From Lacinutrix sp. Hel_I_90 (GTDB lineage Bacteria; Bacteroidota; Bacteroidia; Flavobacteriales; Flavobacteriaceae): a stretch of DNA of 64,000 bases. The first letter of the stretch is position 1; every line of letters starts with the position of its first letter. The stretch is taken from the NCBI RefSeq assembly GCF_000934685.1, contig NZ_JYNQ01000001.1, forward strand, positions 1,166,501 to 1,230,500. The letters are read 5' to 3'. The notes beneath the pieces were generated by a model. It ran no database searches, was not told where the DNA came from, and saw nothing but the letters and a program-made list of their open reading frames with translations. Made by a program: the position numbers and the translations under genes. Of this stretch, positions 8,291 to 16,663 are shown in pieces.

Positions 8291-9839
8291 GTTGTTGTTG
8301 TTTTAGCTTTTGACTCCAAAGCACACTTTGTTGCCATTGTTTTTTAAATCGTTTCTTAAATGCGATTGGGTTTTTAAAGCCGTTAGCCTTTAACAACTTT
8401 AAAAATAGTAATAATTTATAGCCTAAAAGTTGCTGCTTCGTAAAATAGGTTTGATATAATAATTGAATGGTGGGTGATGGTTTTGGCTGAATCGCTGCAT
8501 CCTCCCATTGCTGTTTAATTTTAGTTCTATAACCCCCCATTGGAGCTTTAAGATGTGTAATACTTACATCGGCTAAAAAAATAACATCTTCGCCTAAATG
8601 GCGCAATTGCATCCCGAAATCGGAATCCTCACCATAATTGAATTCATAGTTTAAATTAAAAGCTGTTTTCTGTATTAATTCAGATTTAATAATTGAATTT
8701 CCTGATCCAAAAATACTGGTTTGTGCAGTCTTGAAAAAGGTTTGGGCTTCATGCGATTGCAAATAAACGGTAGATGCAACTGTTACGCCATACTTTTCGA
8801 TAGCTTTAAATAGTGATTCAATTAAGTTGGACTTAAATCTATTGTCGTCATCTCCTAAAAGTGTCCATTCACTTTCCACTTGGGATAATGCGATATTTCT
8901 GGCATTACAAACCCCTGGTTGGTGGGTGAAGGTATGCTTAATAGTAAATGGCCAGATTTCTGTTAATAGATAGTCTAATTCTGACACTGCATTGGATTGT
9001 GGATTCTGTTCTACAATAATCACGTTTTTAGGCAAATGGGTTTGTTTAGCCAAATCCTGTAGCACATCGTACAAGTATTTTTTTCTACCTATCGTTGGAA
9101 TAATAACATCAATGGATTTGTTTTCAATTTCCCTTTTAGTGGATTGTATTGCAATTGTTTCTAAATTAAAATCGGTTTTTAATCGTTTGTAGAAAACACA
9201 CTTCAAAACACTAAACACAGAAGTCTTGCGCTCAAATATGGCATAACACCAAGCTAAGAAAATTACCCAAACCCACTTGTAATGTTGTCTTACAAACTTA
9301 AAGAGTTCTTGTTTCGACGCTTGCGGCGTTGTAATGACTTCTGTAGGTTTTGAAGTCAATAGTTTATGCTCAGAATAACAAAACAGACCTTCTACCATGG
9401 CACGTTTTGCTAATGAGAGCAAAAAGTAGTCAAAGGATTCATTATGGTTTAAGTGTCTTGTTAAATTGCGGAGTACTTCGGTATTTAATCCGCCAATATG
9501 GCTACTCATCAACCAGGTGGGATAGGTTACTGTTTTATTTACCTTCAAAAAAAACGAGCGTTCAACATAGCCAAGCTGTTTGGGTAAATAGTCAGTGGTT
9601 GATGGATTATAAGAGGCAAAAATGCGTTCGTGGTGAAAAATAGTCTCAAAAGCTTCACTATTCACGTGCTCCTTTAAATGTTCATGACACCAAACCACCA
9701 AAGTCTTTCTGTTTGTTTGCGCTATCGTTTTTAAGGTTATTGGCACTGGATTACCAGTATCAAAAAGTGACACAGGCTCAAGTGCTTCATCTAAAATTGA
9801 AGATACCACTCCGTCATTATGTAACACTATAAACATCAT
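8283..9839 (-). CDS. Glycosyltransferase family 2 with extra N-terminal domain
   Basis: This 518-residue protein is about 200 residues longer than a simple GT2. The catalytic GT-A domain starts near residue 243 with IDVIIPTIGRKKYL, has IIVEQNP, NARNIALSQ and the metal site LLGDDDNRF (DDD at about 330-332), and ends with YGEDSDFGMQLRHLG. The first 235 residues form a separate region with an FDTGNPVPITL segment and a tryptophan-rich hydrophobic stretch near 186-203 that may touch the membrane. I do not recognise a named domain there. The C-terminus ends in a short Gln run (KQQQQHA). It overlaps the exostosin-like gene by 8 nt and the upstream gene by 1 nt. Confidence 0.88.
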   Translation of the reverse strand: MMFIVLHNDGVVSSILDEALEPVSLFDTGNPVPITLKTIAQTNRKTLVVWCHEHLKEHVNSEAFETIFHHERIFASYNPSTTDYLPKQLGYVERSFFLKVNKTVTYPTWLMSSHIGGLNTEVLRNLTRHLNHNESFDYFLLSLAKRAMVEGLFCYSEHKLLTSKPTEVITTPQASKQELFKFVRQHYKWVWVIFLAWCYAIFERKTSVFSVLKCVFYKRLKTDFNLETIAIQSTKREIENKSIDVIIPTIGRKKYLYDVLQDLAKQTHLPKNVIIVEQNPQSNAVSELDYLLTEIWPFTIKHTFTHQPGVCNARNIALSQVESEWTLLGDDDNRFKSNLIESLFKAIEKYGVTVASTVYLQSHEAQTFFKTAQTSIFGSGNSIIKSELIQKTAFNLNYEFNYGEDSDFGMQLRHLGEDVIFLADVSITHLKAPMGGYRTKIKQQWEDAAIQPKPSPTIQLLYQTYFTKQQLLGYKLLLFLKLLKANGFKNPIAFKKRFKKQWQQSVLWSQKLKQQQHA

Positions 9840-10798
9840 TAATCTGTAATCATTTTAAACGGTATATTCCCTACAATGGCTGCATATTTTGAAAAACTAC
9901 TGTGGTACATTTTACCACATTTCAAAAAATAAATAGACTCACTTTCAGAGAGCATAAAAAAATCTAAAAGCGTTTTTAAGTGCCCTTGAATTGGCGTGTC
10001 ACCACCAAAGTTATCCATATGAAAGGGATTACCTTCCACCAAATACACGGATTCTCTTTGTTTAATCGTTTCTAAAAAACGAATACTATCTGAAAAAGCA
10101 TAACATTTATAATGCGTGTCTTCTAAAATAGGCTTTATTTTTTGCTGTAGCTGCTCTAGTAGTACATTCTGTTGTTTACCATCTAATACCAACGCCGTCG
10201 TATCCTTAAAATCACCCATTAAGCTGGTGAATCGGGTATGAAAAGCAATATATTTTTCATTTTCTACAGCCTTTAATTTACTGTTTAGCAGTGCTGATTT
10301 TTTAAACACCATATTGAAGTTCTTACGCCAATGCGCTTCCTTCTCTTGCGTGGTCCATTCTGGATATAGCGTATTCGAATAATCAATGTTCGCATAAACA
10401 AGAAAGGTGTCGGCCTTAGAGTCCTTAATTATTTGTAACGGATGACACTCAAAGTCATTGACCAGGTATAAAATTTTTGTTTTTAGTGGATGGTACTTAA
10501 TAGCCGCTCTGTTCATTTGCCATTGTACTTGATTAGGTTCTAAAAACACCGCTAACCTAAAAGGCGTATCAAACTGAATAAAAAACTCATAATCCAAGAT
10601 TTTAGCAATATCATAAAATGAGATTATACCTTTCAGTCTATCGACCAAGCCACCATGAGGTACAACGCCGTTAAAGCAAATAATGATTCGTTTTTTAGGA
10701 TTGCTTTTAAAACTGAATTGTTGACTATGAAAAGCTAACAATTTTAAACGTTTAATACGTTTACCAAAAGTTTTTTTTATGTTTTTGAATCGGCTCAA
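9839..10798 (-). CDS. Uncharacterised GT-B protein, possibly fucosyltransferase-like
   Basis: This 319-residue protein has a basic N-terminus (KNIKKTFGKRIKRLK). It then shows NGVVPHGGLVDRLKGIISFY, which resembles the GGLxxRLxxLxSxY start of NodZ/O-FucT-like and GT11-like fucosyltransferases. A central YIAFHTRFTSLMGD resembles their H-x-R strand. Near the C-terminus, FFMLSESESIYFLKCGKMY followed by SSFSKYAAIVG resembles the end of the donor domain. I infer a GT-B fold, cytoplasmic location and possibly a GDP-deoxysugar donor, which the gmd/colD module would supply. No family assignment is certain. It sits 3 nt after a GT4 gene and overlaps the next GT2 by 1 nt. Confidence 0.7.
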   Translation of the reverse strand: MSRFKNIKKTFGKRIKRLKLLAFHSQQFSFKSNPKKRIIICFNGVVPHGGLVDRLKGIISFYDIAKILDYEFFIQFDTPFRLAVFLEPNQVQWQMNRAAIKYHPLKTKILYLVNDFECHPLQIIKDSKADTFLVYANIDYSNTLYPEWTTQEKEAHWRKNFNMVFKKSALLNSKLKAVENEKYIAFHTRFTSLMGDFKDTTALVLDGKQQNVLLEQLQQKIKPILEDTHYKCYAFSDSIRFLETIKQRESVYLVEGNPFHMDNFGGDTPIQGHLKTLLDFFMLSESESIYFLKCGKMYHSSFSKYAAIVGNIPFKMITD

Positions 10799-10801
10799 TG
10801 C

Positions 10802-11953
10802 TTATGCTTTTGATAGTACAGCTCTATAAAAGTCTATGTTCTTACCTACCTGTTTCTCAATATCAAAGGTGGTTTCTACTTTTTTTCGTGCGGCTTTGCC
10901 AATACTGGCACACAATTTTACATCATTTAAAAGCATGGTGATTCTTTTGGCATATCCCTCAATATCTGCAGGATGCACTAAATAGCCATTCACGCCATCA
11001 TCTATTAATTCTTGAGCCCAACCCATATTTGTATTAACGACTGGTTTTTGGAGCGCCATAGACTCTATGGTAACCATACCCAAGGTTTCGGCAAAGGAAG
11101 GAAAGACACAAACCTGTGCTTTCTTTATGTGTGATTTTACTTCTGAATAGGGAATCTTACCCAGGTAGTTTACCTTCGGTTTTGCTTTATCAGAAAACAG
11201 TTTTTCCATTAATTTATAAGTTGAATCACTTCCGGTTTTAATATCTGGCGCATCCCCTCCTATTAATACCAGCTTCGCTTTTGAATTGGTTTCTAATACT
11301 GTATTAAAAATTTGAGCCAATTCTAAAACCCCTTTTTTTCTAATAATCGTACCAATGTATAAAATAGTATTGACCTCAAAATCCTGAGGCGTTTCATTCA
11401 CAAAACGTTCCAATTGTAGCCCGTGGTGAATGGTTTTAATCTTGTTTATATTTAGTCCAAAAATTTTTTGGGTTTCTGCACCTGCAAAGGTGGTTGGTGC
11501 AATATAAGCTTGGCCCCCTTTTAACGCTATTTTTTCGAAGACAAAATTTTTAAACTTCTGTCTTCGGTTATCTAATTTACAAAAATAAGCATCACTGCCA
11601 TGAAACCGAATCACTAAAGGCACTCGAAAGCGCATAAAAGCTGTGACACCTGTCCAATCTGGTGCTTCTAACAAATCAATAGTTTCTTTTTTAATAATAG
11701 TATTTATATAGTTTTGTAAGTACTTCCGGTATTTAAACCAAGTAAACAATTCATAACTTTTCTTTTGAATAGAATGAATGACGACTCCTGAATCCTCAAA
11801 AACAACATCTCGTTCTTGATGATATGTAAACACTGTTACTTTTACACCTTTTTGCACTAAAGCAATCGCCAGATTTTTTATACTGGTAGCTATCCCTGCA
11901 GCATACTTTATATTAGGGTGTGGATATTCTGGTGTTATAAAAGCTATATGCAC
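10802..11953 (-). CDS. Glycosyltransferase family 4
   Basis: This 383-residue GT-B enzyme begins MHIAFITPEYPHPNIKYAAG, a canonical GT4 N-terminus with the Gly-rich acceptor loop. The donor domain contains ILYIGTIIRKKGVLELAQIF, NYLGKIPYSEV, VFPSFAETLGMVTIESMALQ (E-x7-E) and VNGYLVHPAD. It should be a retaining cytoplasmic transferase of the polysaccharide assembly line; donor unknown. It is preceded by 76 bp of very AT-rich DNA after the SGNH gene, one of the larger gaps in the locus. I see no clear promoter or terminator there. Confidence 0.92.
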   Translation of the reverse strand: MHIAFITPEYPHPNIKYAAGIATSIKNLAIALVQKGVKVTVFTYHQERDVVFEDSGVVIHSIQKKSYELFTWFKYRKYLQNYINTIIKKETIDLLEAPDWTGVTAFMRFRVPLVIRFHGSDAYFCKLDNRRQKFKNFVFEKIALKGGQAYIAPTTFAGAETQKIFGLNINKIKTIHHGLQLERFVNETPQDFEVNTILYIGTIIRKKGVLELAQIFNTVLETNSKAKLVLIGGDAPDIKTGSDSTYKLMEKLFSDKAKPKVNYLGKIPYSEVKSHIKKAQVCVFPSFAETLGMVTIESMALQKPVVNTNMGWAQELIDDGVNGYLVHPADIEGYAKRITMLLNDVKLCASIGKAARKKVETTFDIEKQVGKNIDFYRAVLSKA

Positions 11954-12029
11954 TAGATAGATTTAATTGTTTATTATTTGGCTAATATTTTTTTAAAAAG
12001 ATACTAAAATGTATTTTAAATTTAATTCT

Positions 12030-12905
12030 TTATAGATTATTATCATTAGCAAAAATTAAACTGAATACCGCAGCGCCTTTATCATTTAAATGTAAATTAT
12101 CTCTAAATAATATTGGATCTTTTACTGCTCCTGAGTAATCTTTTAAATCTGGAACCTTTTCTTTAAGAAGACTAAAATACTTTAAATTTTGTGTGTCTGG
12201 CCGCATAGGAGAAGAAAAGAAACCAACATTAAGGTTTTTAGTTTTAATATATTCCAATATCTCTTGAAATAACTTGTTTTCTGCTATAATTTCTGAAGGC
12301 AAATTATATGTGCTTTTAAAATTAGTGCCAGGATTTGGCATAAAACCATTGTACTTAGAAACCATAGATTTTTTATCAATACTATTCGCAAATAATTCTC
12401 TCACACCTAACTTTTGATCGTATAAAGTGAATCTTAAAAAAGGAAAATTATCCAGCATGAAATTATTATCGCATTCACTCAGATAGTCTTCTACAGCCCT
12501 ACTTTCATCTTTGAAGGGTAATAATTGATTATTTAAAAAAAAAGAATAGGCATCAGGCAAATTATAATTATAATCTAATTGAATAAATATTTTTTCATGT
12601 GCTACTTTGTAATCTTCTATGGCTTTTAAAAACATGAAAATATCTTTTAATCGTGCACTTTGGACACCTAAATTAATGGTTGTTTTTCCTGTTATAGAAT
12701 CCAAGATCTCAGGGTTTATTATGTTTTCAACTCTGGATGACCCAAGAAGTATATAATCTACTTTCTTGTTTGCATACGTTCTAAAATATTGAAATTTTGT
12801 TCGTGCACCTTGTGCATATACTTTTGAATATAATATGTCTAATAGTTTTAAACTAATAAGGCTTAACACCAAGACAAATAGTATGTATTTAAAAAATTGT
12901 TTCAT
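12030..12905 (-). CDS. SGNH-hydrolase-like (AlgX/DltD-type) partner of the MBOAT protein
   Basis: This 291-residue protein has one N-terminal membrane segment (about residues 5-25) and a periplasmic domain. The SGNH features are LLGSSRVENI, with the candidate nucleophile Ser in GSSR at 55-58, and the C-terminal RDNLHLNDKGA, with the Asp-x-x-His pair at about 269 and 272. Proteins of this build act beside MBOAT acyltransferases: the MBOAT carries the acyl group across the membrane and the SGNH protein places it on, or removes it from, a glycan. It begins directly after the MBOAT stop codon at 12906, which supports a two-gene unit. I see no signal peptidase site, so it is probably membrane-anchored. 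Confidence 0.75.
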   Translation of the reverse strand: MKQFFKYILFVLVLSLISLKLLDILYSKVYAQGARTKFQYFRTYANKKVDYILLGSSRVENIINPEILDSITGKTTINLGVQSARLKDIFMFLKAIEDYKVAHEKIFIQLDYNYNLPDAYSFFLNNQLLPFKDESRAVEDYLSECDNNFMLDNFPFLRFTLYDQKLGVRELFANSIDKKSMVSKYNGFMPNPGTNFKSTYNLPSEIIAENKLFQEILEYIKTKNLNVGFFSSPMRPDTQNLKYFSLLKEKVPDLKDYSGAVKDPILFRDNLHLNDKGAAVFSLIFANDNNL

Positions 12906-14336
12906 CTAAAATTGAAAATATATAAAATCCTGGGGATTTGAAAAGCTACCCAAAACAAAAATAACAAGAATACAAATCGTTAGTTTAACCAAACTATGTT
13001 TACCCGAAATTGGTTCTTGCTTAAATCTAGAAAACCATTCTACACTAATAAACCCTAACAGTAGCAATACTAATTCGGGAGCATAACGATCTATACTTAA
13101 ATATTCGATTTTGAAATTTAATCTGGTAATTCTATATAAATAATTAAAGGCCTCCATGACTGTATCTGCTCTAAAAAAAACCCAAGCAATACAGGTGAGC
13201 ACAAACGTTATCATAATTTGAAATGCTATTATAACTCCAGATTTAAAATTGTTGATTTTTATATTTGAAGTATGTCTTCTGTTTGTTTTAGCTAACAACG
13301 ATGGTAAGAAATACAGAGCATTTAAAAATCCCCAAACAACAAAAGTCCAGTTTGCTCCATGCCAAAATCCACTGACTAGAAAGATAATGAATACATTTAG
13401 TACTTGTCTTTTTTTACTACCTCTAGACCCCCCTAGAGGAATATATAAGTAATCTCTAAACCAAGTAGAAAGTGAAATATGCCAACGTCTCCAAAACTCT
13501 CCAATATTTCTTGAAAAATAGGGGTAATTAAAGTTAATCATCAAATCAAATCCAAACAATCTCGAAATCCCTATGGCCATATCGGAATATCCTGAAAAAT
13601 CACCATAGATTTGAAAAGCAAAATACACAGCACCCAATATCAAGGTCATTGCACTGGCACTTTCATAATTTGAAAAAATACTATTCACATAAATGGCACA
13701 GGAGTCGGCTATGACCACTTTTTTTAATAATCCCCAAACAATTAAATGCAGTCCAGATTTGGCACGTTCTAAATTAAATGTTCTTTTGCTTTGAAATTGA
13801 GGTAGTAAGTGGTTGGCTCTTTCTATGGGACCTGCTACCAATTGAGGAAAAAAAGCCACAAAGGCAGAAAAATCTATAAAATTAGAAGTAGGCTGAAGCT
13901 GTTTTCTGTAAACATCGATGGTATAACTTAAGGTTTGAAAGGTATAGAATGAAATGCCCACAGGTAGTATAATATTCAAAGTCGATGTTTGCATAGTGAC
14001 ACCTATCGCGCTCCAGCCCTCCACCCAACTTTCAATAAAAAAATTATAATATTTAAAAAAACCTAAAAGCCCTAAATTAGTGATCAAACTAACCGCCAGA
14101 ATTCTTTTTCTTGATTTAGGACCTTCTGTATTTGCTAATTGTTTTGCGACAAAGAAATCTACAAGAGTACTAAATAGTATTAAACTTAAAAATCTGTAAT
14201 CCCACCAGCCATAAAACACATAACTAACTATAAGTAAAAATAGATTTTGAATTTTTAAAGTTTTTTTAAAAACAAACCAATACAGTAAAAAAACTACAGG
14301 CAAAAAGCCTAGAAAAAGAAGTGAATTAAAAAGCAT
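12906..14336 (-). CDS. MBOAT family O-acyltransferase (AlgI-like)
   Basis: The ATG at 14336 lies 1 nt after the stop of the upstream gene and gives a 476-residue polytopic protein that begins MLFNSLLFLGFLPVVFLLYW, the normal AlgI-type N-terminus. The frame is open further upstream, but only through the end of the previous gene. Family motifs are present: VAGPIERANHLLPQF, FWRRWHISLSTWFRDYLYIP, LGGSRGSKKRQ and the catalytic-His motif VSGFWHGANWTFVVWG. AlgI-like proteins take acetyl groups from the cytoplasm and deliver them to periplasmic or lipid-linked glycans. Here it pairs with the SGNH-like gene that starts right after it. Substrate unknown; the preceding nonulosonate genes make that sugar a candidate. 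Confidence 0.93.
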   Translation of the reverse strand: MLFNSLLFLGFLPVVFLLYWFVFKKTLKIQNLFLLIVSYVFYGWWDYRFLSLILFSTLVDFFVAKQLANTEGPKSRKRILAVSLITNLGLLGFFKYYNFFIESWVEGWSAIGVTMQTSTLNIILPVGISFYTFQTLSYTIDVYRKQLQPTSNFIDFSAFVAFFPQLVAGPIERANHLLPQFQSKRTFNLERAKSGLHLIVWGLLKKVVIADSCAIYVNSIFSNYESASAMTLILGAVYFAFQIYGDFSGYSDMAIGISRLFGFDLMINFNYPYFSRNIGEFWRRWHISLSTWFRDYLYIPLGGSRGSKKRQVLNVFIIFLVSGFWHGANWTFVVWGFLNALYFLPSLLAKTNRRHTSNIKINNFKSGVIIAFQIMITFVLTCIAWVFFRADTVMEAFNYLYRITRLNFKIEYLSIDRYAPELVLLLLGFISVEWFSRFKQEPISGKHSLVKLTICILVIFVLGSFSNPQDFIYFQF

Positions 14337-14337
14337 C

Positions 14338-15729
14338 TTAGAGTATCTTTTTGATTGCTTCCCAAATATTTTTGGATGCCCTTGTAGGTGATTTCCCTGC
14401 AACTATTTCAAACCATTTTAAGCCCTCTTCAACATTAGAGGTTTTGCCTTCTAAAATATTCTTAATAATGGCTTCTAAGTCTTTTTTATCTGTACAAAAA
14501 ACAGCTGCGTCCTGACTAGGCATCGATCTAAAATGCACATAGTTGTAATTTTGACCGATATCACGAATCCCTTTTTTTAATTGTGGTTGTTCATATTTAT
14601 AGTAAATACATGGCTTTTTATGGGCCACGAAATCGAACACGGTAGAGGAACAGACGTTGGTCACAAATTCACTGTGCTCGCAAACATTATACAGTAATTT
14701 AAAATCTTCTTTTGCTGGTAAAACTTGATTCCATTGATCACCAACAGGTTTCCAAATGGGATCGATAACTTCAATAAGGTCTTTATTTGCGGCTATAACC
14801 GCATCATAGCGCTTTGTAAAATCGACAGGGCATTTACGGTAAATAATACCCAGATTTTCACCTTTTGCATTAAGGCGTCTAACCGCATTTGCCAGATCTT
14901 CTAAATAGTATTGGTCTAAGGGCGATGTGGTTTCATCATCTCCAGAAAAACAAATGTATTTCTTATTTTCATCCAGATTATATGCTTTAAAAAAGGCTGC
15001 TCGCGATTGTTTTAAACTGTTATCAAAATGCGGTTCAAATTGTGGTGTTCCTGTGACTATAACCTGTTCGTCCTTTACATAAGGATAATATTTCAAAACC
15101 TCAACTTTCATTAAATCACTCCAAACAAAATAGTAATCGGTTTCCACCACTTGCATGGCTTTAGGGACATTATCCCAAGAATAGACAAAAGCAACGGTTG
15201 GAATACCTAAATCTTTAGCCGCTAATAAGGCACTAATTGCTTGTGTTGCACGTTGCGTTGTACAGAATATTAAGTCTGGTTTATGCTGTTCTAATTGTGC
15301 TTTACAATACGCGTATTTAGAAGTCGAGCGCTCTAAGGCGTTAATTTTTTTACGAAGTTTAACCACGCCAACTTCTGAGGAATACAAACCAATAAGCAGT
15401 TTTGTATAAACACTTTTAAACGTATTTTTTAAACCCTTATAACTAAATGGGAACTTATAGGTTGGGTAGACCGAATCATTAAATTTATCACGGGACACAT
15501 TGAGCTCCGCACGTTTTCGGGCTCTGGAGAAAATGGGTAATAGTTTATGACTGCTATGGTCTTCAATCTTAACCTCCTGAAAGCCCAACTCTTCTTTTAA
15601 AGAAAAAACTGTATTGTTCCAATAGGTAATATCAAAGCCCATGTGCTCACCAATCGCTTTAAAATCAGTAAAGGCAAAGTTTCTCAACCCTACGCCATCA
15701 GGAAAAAAAACAAATACTTTTTTTTTCAT
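14338..15729 (-). CDS. GT-B glycosyltransferase of unassigned family, candidate nonulosonate transferase
   Basis: This 463-residue cytoplasmic protein begins MKKKVFVFFPDGVGLRNFAF. Its middle has PDLIFCTTQRATQAISALLAA and VAFVYSWDNVPKAMQ; its second half has YICFSGDDETTSPLDQYY, a YRKCPVDF segment and, near the C-terminus, NVCSSTVFDFVAHKKPCIYY. The last element resembles the Ser/Thr-rich donor motif of CDP-glycerol transferase-like and polysialyltransferase-like GT-B enzymes, which use cytidine nucleotides. It lies directly downstream of neuB and neuA, and no known sialyltransferase family is visible in the window. I therefore infer that it may use the CMP-nonulosonate made next door. This is a hypothesis: only the GT-B fold is reasonably supported. 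Confidence 0.7.
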   Translation of the reverse strand: MKKKVFVFFPDGVGLRNFAFTDFKAIGEHMGFDITYWNNTVFSLKEELGFQEVKIEDHSSHKLLPIFSRARKRAELNVSRDKFNDSVYPTYKFPFSYKGLKNTFKSVYTKLLIGLYSSEVGVVKLRKKINALERSTSKYAYCKAQLEQHKPDLIFCTTQRATQAISALLAAKDLGIPTVAFVYSWDNVPKAMQVVETDYYFVWSDLMKVEVLKYYPYVKDEQVIVTGTPQFEPHFDNSLKQSRAAFFKAYNLDENKKYICFSGDDETTSPLDQYYLEDLANAVRRLNAKGENLGIIYRKCPVDFTKRYDAVIAANKDLIEVIDPIWKPVGDQWNQVLPAKEDFKLLYNVCEHSEFVTNVCSSTVFDFVAHKKPCIYYKYEQPQLKKGIRDIGQNYNYVHFRSMPSQDAAVFCTDKKDLEAIIKNILEGKTSNVEEGLKWFEIVAGKSPTRASKNIWEAIKKIL

Positions 15730-15736
15730 ATTTATT

Positions 15737-15752
15737 TCCTGTGAAAACAGGA
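15737..15752. other. Small hairpin overlapping the ribosome binding site of the 15729 gene
   Basis: TCCTGT and ACAGGA form a perfect 6-bp stem around a GAAA (TTTC on the minus strand) loop. On the coding (minus) strand the distal arm contains AGGA, seven bases before the ATG at 15729. This is one of few purine-rich Shine-Dalgarno-like sites in the locus. The stem could mask it. Confidence 0.5.
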
Positions 15753-15784
15753 CTCTTTTTTTCTTTTAATTTTAGGACTATAAA

Positions 15785-16660
15785 TTATCCCTTTTGGTTT
15801 TTTAATTTATCGCGTTGTACCTGCTCGATTGGTAAAATATCTTGACTTTTAAAACGCAACGCTTTATGTACCGCATTCAAATCACGAGACAACTTACGCA
15901 AACCCATGGGCTCTAAAGACGCGGCGTGGTCTGTACCTTTCCAGGTCCTGTCTATAGTATAATGCCGTTCTATAATATTAGTCCCTAAGGTGTAGGCAGC
16001 TACATCTACCGCAATGCCTAAATGGTGTCCAGAAAAACCAATATGTTTTACGGTGTCTTTATACTTGTCCATTAACACATTAATATCTAATAAGCAGACG
16101 TCCTCAAAGGGCACGGGATACCCTGAGGTACAATTGTAAAGCACTAGGTCTTGATTTCGATTGTACTTTTTAAACAAACGGACCAAATCGTCAATCTCGT
16201 CTTTAGTGGTCATTCCTGTAGAAATATGAATTTCGCCTTTATAGTTTTCACATAACCACACCAACATCGCCACATTATTATTACAGGCTGAAGGAATTTT
16301 TATAAACTCAGGATGTAAAGATGCAATTTCTTTTGCCGAGCTTAGATCCCATACAGAGGTTGAATACACAAGACCAATTTCTTCGCAATAGTCCTTTAGT
16401 TCCTGATGTTGCGTCACATCAAACTCTAAAAATTCTCTGTGAGCCCCATACGTGTTTCCATAAGCGTTCATGGGATTAGGATGCGGACTATTATACTGTT
16501 CTTCAGTGAGCAACTCTTTATTGTGTCGCTTTTGAAATTTCACCGCATCTACATTACAAAAGATTTTTGCTACTTTAATTAGTTCTTTTGCAATGCTCAT
16601 GTCGCCTTTATGGTTACACCCAATTTCAGCAATAATATATGGTTTTTTATAGGTATTCAT
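15785..16660 (-). CDS. neuB: NeuB-type nonulosonate (sialic acid/KDN) synthase lacking the C-terminal SAF domain
   Basis: The enzyme condenses PEP with a hexose or hexosamine (or its 6-phosphate) to make a nine-carbon sialic-acid-like sugar. The TIM-barrel motifs are intact: IAEIGCNHKG near residue 10-19, DAVKFQKR near 38-45, STSVWD near 100, NCTSGYP near 176-182, HIGFSGHHLG near 206-215 and ERHYTIDRTWKGTDHA near 231-246. The protein has only 291 residues and stops after the barrel. The antifreeze-like SAF domain that usually follows in NeuB (about 345 residues) is absent. I chose the ATG at 16660; a GTG one codon upstream is also possible. It follows neuA without a gap. Lack of a NeuC-type epimerase gene favours a KDN-like product made from mannose 6-phosphate. 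Confidence 0.93.
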   Translation of the reverse strand: MNTYKKPYIIAEIGCNHKGDMSIAKELIKVAKIFCNVDAVKFQKRHNKELLTEEQYNSPHPNPMNAYGNTYGAHREFLEFDVTQHQELKDYCEEIGLVYSTSVWDLSSAKEIASLHPEFIKIPSACNNNVAMLVWLCENYKGEIHISTGMTTKDEIDDLVRLFKKYNRNQDLVLYNCTSGYPVPFEDVCLLDINVLMDKYKDTVKHIGFSGHHLGIAVDVAAYTLGTNIIERHYTIDRTWKGTDHAASLEPMGLRKLSRDLNAVHKALRFKSQDILPIEQVQRDKLKNQKG

Positions 16661-16663
16661 CAC

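Noticed and set aside
14337-14402. Upstream start of the MBOAT gene at 14402
   Set aside because: The extra 22 codons lie inside the previous gene; MLFNSLLFLGFLP from 14336 is the standard N-terminus.
15737-15765. Plus-strand intrinsic terminator (stem TCCTGT/ACAGGA followed by T-run)
   Set aside because: No plus-strand gene lies upstream; the stem is only 6 bp, so I list it as a leader hairpin of the minus-strand gene.
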